DNA of 64,000 bases from Lepidodermella squamata (Eukaryota > Gastrotricha), in contig JBLDXI010000013.1 of assembly GCA_047495785.1 (NCBI GenBank), positions 2,790,001-2,854,000 of the forward strand, written 5' to 3'. The notes under the pieces are model-generated. The model had not been told where the DNA came from. It worked only from the letters and a program-made list of their open reading frames with translations, and ran no database searches. This document shows positions 57,656 to 64,000 of this stretch, piece after piece (the first letter of the stretch is position 1; the number at the start of each line of letters is the position of its first letter). Both the position numbers and the translations under genes were made by a program.

Positions 57656-59477
57656 CTAGTCTTCGCCGGGCACCGTCACCCTTTTAGGTCGATTAGCGGC
57701 ATTCGGAGTTATGTCGACCGCAGCGACTGTTAACGGCCAGGCGCCGACTACGGTTCCGGCTTGAACTGCGGCACCTGTTGCGACGGCTAGCTCTGGATCA
57801 ACGCCGACATGAGGCCACCGGCCGCCGAATAAATCAGCCACCATTTGCCGAACTTTCGGAATCCTGGTCGATCCGCCGACTAGCACCACGTCGTCGACGT
57901 CTTTCGGCTGCAGTTTTTGAGGGGCGGCTCCGTCTTCTTCTTCGTCACCGCCAGCTAGCATCCAAGAACCGGATGCTTGTTCAATGGCTGCGACGATAAT
58001 GCGCGGGATTCGGTAGAACAGGTCGAAATTGGCGGCGTCGAATTCTTCGCGGGTTACGTTGACGAGGTCGGAGCCAACTTTAAGCTGGATTGACTCGTGG
58101 GTTGTGAGCAAAATTTTGCCCTCTTCAGCGGCGGCTCGAAGCTGCTCGCGAGGATACGCAAAAGCTCGGCCCATCTCGCTAAGTTTATCGGCTATAAGCG
58201 CTTGAAGTCGGTTGGTGAAGTCCTGACGAAAAAAAATAAAAAAGCTTCAATTACAAAATTTAAATTTTGAAATTATTTGAAAAATCAGACGCACGCAAAA
58301 AGGGCATCGAAAATGTTTGCTTTTTTGAGAAAAAGGCTTTTATTATTGCAAAAACCTATTTATCGATTTTGAATATTCTTCGATACAAGAGCATCTAGGG
58401 TCTTTCAGCGGAACCAAAATTTCGAATAAATCCCAGAAATTCGAAAATATTCATTGTCACTAAGAGGATCCGACACTGTCGGGATATCGAATAATTACTG
58501 AAGAAGACATTTTTGCATAGTTTAAACTTGGTAGCAATTTTCGAGATCACAGGAAAAATTATCAAATTCGCAAAATAATTAGAAAAATAAATCATTTATC
58601 AAAACGTGATTTTGTTTACCTGTCCACCGAGTCGATTGCTTCCTGCTATGGCTAGGGTGCTAAAACTTGTCCCGCTCTTGTCATTTCGGCCAGTCCCGTG
58701 CCGAACAGCTAGTACGGCAACATCGGTGGTGCCACCGCCAACATCAAGAACAATAGCTAACGAAGTAACAACGTCGTGGCCGGTTTCACTCGATTTTTCC
58801 TTCTCTTTCTGCTCGTGAATTCCATAGGCAATTGCAGCTGAAGTTGGTTCATTTAACAACCGAAGAACCTTGACGCCTGTCATTTCAGCGGCAGCTTTCG
58901 TCGCCGCCCGTTGATCTTCATCGAATTCAGCCGGGACTGCTAAAACAACAGCATTTACTGGTCGATTCAGCTGAGAAGTAGCTGCTGAAACCAACCGCTT
59001 TATAATTGCAGCTGAAGCTTGTTCTGGGTAGATTGAAAGCTTAGTATCAGGTGAATCAACCGCCGAAACGTAGAAATAAGGCTTCCCGTCTTTGTCCAGC
59101 TTAATTTCGAAGGGGTAACGATTGTGAAACGCTAAATCTTCCAGCTTTTCGACTTTTTTGCCAATAAATCGTTTTGCATCGTAGATTACAGATTCGGCGT
59201 TTGTCAGCCGATATGGTTCAACTTCTGGTCCTACTAAAGCATCGCCGTTTTTCTTGAACGCAACAATAGATGGAATGCACGTTTTGTTAGACAGCGGATC
59301 GGTAAAAACTAGAATTTCGCCGGTTCCTGATTGAAAAGCAGTTCCGCACGAGAAAGTCGTACCAAGATCGATACCAATCGCTGTTGGTTTAGGCGGTGGA
59401 AGGAATTTCTGGCCTAAATAGCCAGCCAGCAATAACGCAAGAACAGAACAACCGACTATTGTGACTCCCGCTGACAT
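57656..59477 (-). CDS. HSPA13: HSPA13/STCH-type Hsp70 ATPase protein
   Basis: Two exons (58620-59477, 57656-58222), 474 residues, close to the usual 471. An N-terminal hydrophobic signal/anchor (VTIVGCSVLALLLAGYLG) leads directly into the ATPase domain: AIGIDLGTTFSCG, AVPAEFDEDQR, LLNEPTSAAIAYG, LDVGGGTTDVAVL, and VVLVGGSTRIPKVRQM. The protein stops about 50 residues after that motif, lacking the peptide-binding and lid domains, which is the HSPA13 hallmark. It acts as a microsomal chaperone-type ATPase. A splice-type AG (ct at 59482-59483) leaves only four bases before the ATG, and the gene begins 77 bp after the SIRT5 stop on the same strand, so it looks like the downstream gene of an operon. 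Confidence 0.93.
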
Positions 59478-59481
59478 TTTT

Positions 59482-59483
59482 CT
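59482..59483 (-). promoter_or_regulatory. Probable spliced-leader acceptor of HSPA13
   Basis: Minus-strand AATTACTTAG followed by four A and the ATG. No coding exon can be joined to it from upstream except the SIRT5 gene, whose stop is 77 bp away. Confidence 0.45.
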
Positions 59484-59554
59484 AAGTAATTACCTATTAA
59501 TTTTAATAGAAAAGTTAAACCTTGAATAAATTAGTTATAACAAATGGGTTTTAG

Positions 59555-60546
59555 TTATTCGATGCCAAGAGCCTTGGGTAACGTTTCGCTTGACGGGCCT
59601 TGGAAGTAGAAATTTGAGTGATGGGTATTTGGAGTTGGTTCAATGTTAAATTCAGCAATTGGAACACCACGAGATTGAACAATGTGAGCGTAGCCAGCTG
59701 CAGGCCATACAACCGCTGAGGTTCCAACAACCAGGAACAAATCACACTTTTCGAGTATTTCGTCGATTTTACTCAAGACATCCTGCTCTAGAACTTCTCC
59801 AAACCAAACAATGTGCGGACGGAGCAGCTTTTTGCAACCGTCCTTCTGGCACCGGGGTAGCTGCGAAACCGGGATTCGATCAGCTTGAATGTTTGGCTCA
59901 GGAGCACCACGGCCCGCTAGGGCAGGGCAAATTGGGCTATCGTAATTTTTACGAATGTCTCGACAGCCAGTGCATCGGGTTGTGTACAAATTTCCATGCA
60001 TTTCGATCAAATCAGCAGTACCGGCTCTTTTATGCAGCTCGTCGACATTCTGCGTCACTACAGTTAATTCCCTCCCATTCTCGGCCAACCGCTTTTGCGT
60101 TTCGGCAATCGCATAATGGCCCTGTTATTACACGCGCCTTTAGATTCATTTGTAAATAATCCAATAGCATTACTTTGTTGGGACTTTTCTGCAAGACCAA
60201 CTCTCGTCTGTAGTGATAGAATTCCCAAACTAAAGACGGATCAGAGTCGAATGCTTCCGGGGTAGCCAAGTCCTGTAATATTTCAAATCTTAATCATAAA
60301 TTTGACGACCGTCGAATGATTTACTGTAGCTCGGTATGTTCTCCAAAGCCCTCCAGACCCCCGAAAGGTTGGTACACCAGATTCAGCACTGATACCCGCT
60401 CCAGTTAACACAACGACATTTTTGCTCTTGGAGAAAATGGATTGAAACGCCTTATAATCAGAAGATTGGCGAAAAACATTTTTCGATAAGGCCATGGCAT
60501 TAGACAACAATCTCGAATTAAAGGTTCTACTTATCAAAAGATGCAT
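59555..60546 (-). CDS. SIRT5: Sirtuin 5-type NAD-dependent lysine deacylase, mitochondrial
   Basis: Three exons (60325-60546, 60174-60272, 59555-60121), 295 residues. A short Arg/Ser presequence precedes [20 protein letters not shown]. The pocket residues that define class III sirtuins are present in FYHYRRE (Tyr 93 and Arg 96, equivalent to human Tyr102 and Arg105), which select malonyl, succinyl and glutaryl-lysine. [12 protein letters not shown] and catalytic His 149 of MHGN follow, then a four-Cys zinc module (CTGC ... CQKDGC), [20 protein letters not shown] and AEFNIEP. The ATG comes three bases after a TTTTTAG acceptor. It lies between GALM and HSPA13 on the same strand. Confidence 0.95.
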
Positions 60547-60549
60547 GTC

Positions 60550-60551
60550 CT
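60550..60551 (-). promoter_or_regulatory. Probable spliced-leader acceptor of SIRT5
   Basis: Minus-strand TTGTTTTTAG followed by GAC and the ATG, a three-base leader. Confidence 0.45.
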
Positions 60552-60845
60552 AAAAACAATGTTGAAAGATGTTACGTTATTAAGGTTAGTTTAATCTCAA
60601 ATTAAATTTATAAATATTGCAACATCGCAAAATAATTAGATTTCATCACCAACAAAATATTGCAGGATTGGAGTGTCGCAAAGACAGCTTGAAAACGATT
60701 GCCAAAAAAGGATTAACGAGTTAATTGGAAGCAAAATCTGCAACGAAATACTCAGCATGATAGTAATATCAGCAAGATGAAGTTAGATTGCACAGGTAGT
60801 TAGTTTTTTAATTAGCACGTTAATATGCAATTTGGAATGCATTGT

Positions 60846-61880
60846 TTAGAAACCTCCGAATTTCCAAACAGTGTGATGAGAATAAATCTCACCAGGGCGC
60901 AGAACGCTTGAAGGGAAGTGAGGAATGTTTGGCGAGTCTGGCGGACCTTGTGTTTCAATACAAAATGCAGATTGCTTTTTGTGAACTGCTCCCTGTTTGC
61001 CATGAACTCCATCCAAGTAATTTCCGGTGTAAACATGGCAAATCGAATCATTAGTAGATACCAGCAGCCAACGCCCAGATACTGGGTCAACGATGCGCGC
61101 CGCGGGGTGTAGCGGGCGGCATTCGTTACAGCCTGGCTTTTTCTCAAACCCACGGACTAAAAACGAATGATCAATCCCAAGGTCGGGAGCGAATTTGTCG
61201 ATGCGGTCACCAATACGGGTCGGCTTGTTAAAATCAAACTGGGTCCCAGCAACATCTAAAATATCACCTGAGGGACAGTTATTTCCTCCTTTCGGCAGAT
61301 ACTTATCAGCAAAAACCTCCAAGTGGTGATCAAGAATAGTTTCAGCATCGTGACCAGCCAAGTTGAAATAGGAATGATTTGTCAGGTTTACAACAGTAGG
61401 CTTGGAAGTAGTGGCAGTGTACTTCAGATGCAACTCATTATCGTCATTCAACGAATAAGTAACGCGAACGGTCAGTTCGCCGGGGAATCCTTCATCGCCA
61501 TCAGGGCTAGTTAATTCAAGGGTAACTGAGTTCTCAGAGGTATCTGAGGGCACAGTATGCCAAACATGCTTGTTGAAACCCTTGATGCCCCCATGCAAGC
61601 ATACTCCGGGACGATTAATGGGCAACGAGAACTCCTTACCATCAATGGTAAACTTCCCGTTCGAAATGCGATTTGCAAAACGGCCAACCAACGCGCCGTA
61701 ATAAACCTTATCATCTTCGTATCCTGGGACTGCATCGTAACCTTGTACCAAGTCAGTTTTCGAACCGTCTTTGTTGGGTACTAGTATACGCTGGATGGAT
61801 GCGCCAAATGGCAATATGCCCACCTCAACACCATTCTTGTTCACTAAGTCGTAACTAAACAAAGCGATACCCATAGACAT
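60846..61880 (-). CDS. GALM: Aldose 1-epimerase (galactose mutarotase)
   Basis: Single exon, 344 residues, full family length. Signatures are GRFANRISNGKF, LHGGIKGFNKHVW (His near 107), NHSYFNLAGHD (second catalytic His), DHSFLV, and CIETQGPPDSPN with the catalytic Glu. It interconverts alpha and beta hexoses, feeding the Leloir pathway in the cytosol. The start at 61880 sits one base after a CTCCAG splice-type acceptor; ATG at 61874 is an alternative. SIRT5 starts 300 bp downstream on the same strand. Confidence 0.95.
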   Translation of the reverse strand: MSMGIALFSYDLVNKNGVEVGILPFGASIQRILVPNKDGSKTDLVQGYDAVPGYEDDKVYYGALVGRFANRISNGKFTIDGKEFSLPINRPGVCLHGGIKGFNKHVWHTVPSDTSENSVTLELTSPDGDEGFPGELTVRVTYSLNDDNELHLKYTATTSKPTVVNLTNHSYFNLAGHDAETILDHHLEVFADKYLPKGGNNCPSGDILDVAGTQFDFNKPTRIGDRIDKFAPDLGIDHSFLVRGFEKKPGCNECRPLHPAARIVDPVSGRWLLVSTNDSICHVYTGNYLDGVHGKQGAVHKKQSAFCIETQGPPDSPNIPHFPSSVLRPGEIYSHHTVWKFGGF

Positions 61881-61881
61881 C

Positions 61882-61883
61882 CT
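61882..61883 (-). promoter_or_regulatory. Probable spliced-leader acceptor of GALM
   Basis: Minus-strand TTGCTCCAG followed by G and the ATG, a one-base leader. Confidence 0.4.
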
Positions 61884-63241
61884 GGAGCAATGAGTGTTTC
61901 TCTATTCTCTAAACATAAATCTCGATCAGTTAGTTATATTAACAAAAAAAGAATGCTGAAAATTTTCAATTCCCAATTCAACATTCAACTAATGATCATT
62001 CAAAATCGAACCAGTGAGTCGACCAATTCTGCATAAGTATAGCCAAGAGAGTAGAGATCCCGGGTAAGTTGGTAATGGCAACTACAGGAGTAAAGTTAGT
62101 AATGGCAACTACGGAATAAAGCTAGTAAATGCTACATGCCACGACAAATACGGGGTAAGAATAAGAAAAAGATTCTTCAATGGTACAGTGGAACTTTCAG
62201 CTACAAGCCCCAACATGTTCTCATTTTGCCTTTAGCCTTAAATCGACAGTCGGGGCGCCGAACTTCACGCTTCAACGCAGACTTCCGGCTTTAACGCTAA
62301 AATCCATCGCATAATCAGCGGGAGTTTTCGCGCGTCATCATGCAGGTCAAGGCCATTAATATAAAAATTATATGCTAAATTGTATAACAAATTTGATTTG
62401 AATGACTTTTTATCTCATCAAATGCAAATACAGTTAAACTTTTGATCGCATCGCATTTTAAGTTTTCGAAAAAGCTGATTTTCTTATCGGTTTTTTTCTT
62501 CAAAGAAATCAAACAAACCAGTATACAGGGACACTTATAAGAGCAGTGAGATCAGGGTATTGCAATGGGACGTGAGATCTTATCAAATGTATGCGCCATG
62601 CAATTCGCCATTTTGCGTCGAAACCCGGAATGAGGCTTCGCCTTAGGCCTGAGCTTGTCAATTGTCAACCGGCAATTTATGGTTTATGGTTCATGGCCAT
62701 GCATGGTGTAAATTTCAGTGAGACCGCTTCAACGCCGGCAATGCAATCGGCATAAACGAATAAGTGGCTGGCTGTCATTTTGCTTCTTGAGGACCCACGC
62801 CGTAATCTAGAACCCTTGACATTCACAAGAGGTCCGTTGTCCGTTGCTTGACAACTGCAACGCTAGAACCCTCAAGAAAGCTGGTTATGAGGCGCGTATG
62901 ACACTTGGAGGATCATTTTAGATTGGATCAATAATCTGATACAAATCGAATTCTAATTTCATAATAATTCAACTAACATTAACTAGCCGTAGGATTTGAT
63001 GGTAAAGCGATATCGTAATTATGACTTATTATTATGGAAAACTTGCGAATGTTTGAATTCAAACGTTAGGGCGTTCGAAGAAACCACTGGCGTTTCAAAA
63101 GTCATAACATTAACTACCTATCTTTTATTATCAATTATTAAGAATCACTCATCGCAAAATATTCATTTCACAAATAAACGGCATCACTCAATGGAATCGT
63201 ATTGGAATCGAAATGTCAACTGCAGTTTCTGAGTCGGGCCA
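61884..63241. other. Intergenic region right of GALM
   Basis: No gene seen. At about 62066-62125 an imperfect tandem of AGTTAGTAATGGCAACTAC-like units (two to three copies) occurs. It should include the GALM outron or promoter and the 3' UTR of the gene ending at 63242. Confidence 0.35.
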
Positions 63242-63963
63242 CTACTGCAGATTACAAGCAACACTGCTGGTTGGCTTGTCACCAACAAGAACCTTCAATT
63301 CGTTTGCCATAGCTGGCTCTTCTTTTTTGTTCTTCTTTTTCATAGCTGAAGGCGGCGGCTAGAATATAAAATTGAATTTCGAATCTCAAATCGAAAAGTA
63401 GCTGGACGGCAACCTACCGCATTTTTCAAAATTCCGCCTTTAGCTGCTGGTGGTGTTGGGGAAACAACTTCCTCCTCAGAATCGTCGTCATCGTCGTCAC
63501 TCTACACGAGAAACGAATCAAAGCTTAACTCCAGATTTGAGCATCCTATTTTACCTCGCTGTCCATCTTCTTTCCAGTGGCTCGCATAAGCTGGGAGACT
63601 CAAATTTTATAAATAATGTGGCTAATACGTAAAGGCTTACGGCATTTAACTTCATCACTCTAGCTGCAAGTTTTTCTGAAGCTCCAGTTATAATCGCTCG
63701 AACGGTTTTGTAGAAGCCTTCGTAACCAGATCGATCACCTTTTCCTCGAGATTCCCATTCATCAACAAGGTTCTTGAAAAAAATTTCAAGTTCATCGAGT
63801 CAAAAAGGCGAAGTCAAACCTTTATGCGACGCTCGCGTTCTTGATATCGATGAATTTTCCGGTTCAGTAAAATGATCTCTTGCTTGTAAAGAGCTGCTTG
63901 TCGTCCTTCATCATCGTCATCCCGCGATGCAGCAACGGCAACGACCAGACCCTCGTCAGTGGA
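63242..63963 (-). CDS. Unrecognised coiled-coil protein with acidic and Lys-rich tail, 5' end outside window
   Basis: Five terminal exons were assembled by phase-0 splice junctions: 63820-63963, 63641-63772, 63555-63590, 63418-63501, 63242-63358. They encode a charged helical segment (KQEIILLNRKIHRYQERERR, then KNLVDEWESRGKGD), a region GFYKTVRAIITGASEKLAAR, a run of Asp (SDDDDDDSEEE), a Pro/Ala linker and a Lys-rich stretch (AMKKKNKKEE), with the stop TAG at 63242-63244. No single exon is long enough to stand out as an ORF. I do not recognise the family. The 5' part continues past 64000. Composition suggests a nuclear or cytoskeletal coiled-coil protein, but that is a guess. Confidence 0.65.
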
Positions 63964-64000
63964 CTAAAACGATGCGGTAACAAATATCGATTTATAATCA

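Noticed and set aside
1-64000. CRISPR arrays, rRNA genes, bacterial operons
   Set aside because: No regularly spaced repeats or rRNA-like sequence; spliced genes throughout show nuclear animal DNA.

Overview
This is a gene-dense animal nuclear window, most likely from a nematode or a closely related ecdysozoan. The evidence is many 45-60 bp introns with GT-AG ends, several genes whose ATG lies 1-15 nt after a 3' splice-site-like AG (the pattern left by spliced-leader trans-splicing), closely spaced same-strand genes that look like an operon, a tandem DUF229 family cluster, and CAP and sushi secreted proteins. The species cannot be named from the sequence. Exon models below were built by hand from splice signals, reading phase and family resemblance; the multi-exon models were checked for phase closure.

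Left third (1-20.8 kb): two large sushi/CCP secreted-protein genes lie head to head. The minus-strand gene (1071-11763) has 24 exons and about 36 CCP modules around a Thr-rich mucin-like tract. The plus-strand gene (14842-20761) has 12 CCP modules followed by exons for a CAP/SCP domain. The first 300 bp carry exons of a further sushi gene that runs off the left edge.

Middle (20.8-46 kb): a rho-class-like glutathione transferase gene with an in-frame TAG (23.0-24.2 kb); a small Ly6/uPAR-type GPI-anchor candidate that only appears after splicing (25.2-25.8 kb); an NPEPL1-like leucyl aminopeptidase (26.4-33.2 kb) whose introns are nests of mobile-element debris (GIY-YIG ORF between 25-bp direct repeats, pogo-type transposase fragments, iteron-bearing repeat); the bifunctional mRNA capping enzyme (34.0-36.0 kb); methylmalonyl-CoA mutase (36.3-38.6 kb); a 1.3-kb Mutator-like element with about 200-bp terminal inverted repeats, a 10-bp target duplication and a spliced OTU-like cargo gene (40.96-42.26 kb); and an atypical Atg8/LC3-like gene with a long N-terminal extension (43.5-45.7 kb).

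Right third (46.8-64 kb): four DUF229 (alkaline-phosphatase/sulfatase superfamily) membrane-anchored paralogues, a conventional Atg8 gene, then a minus-strand run GALM - SIRT5 - HSPA13 that looks like a trans-spliced operon, and finally the 3' part of an unrecognised coiled-coil/acidic protein gene cut by the right edge.

The genes do not form one pathway. The recognisable themes are extracellular sushi/CAP proteins at the left, mitochondrial and housekeeping metabolism in the centre and right, and two Atg8 paralogues flanking the DUF229 array.
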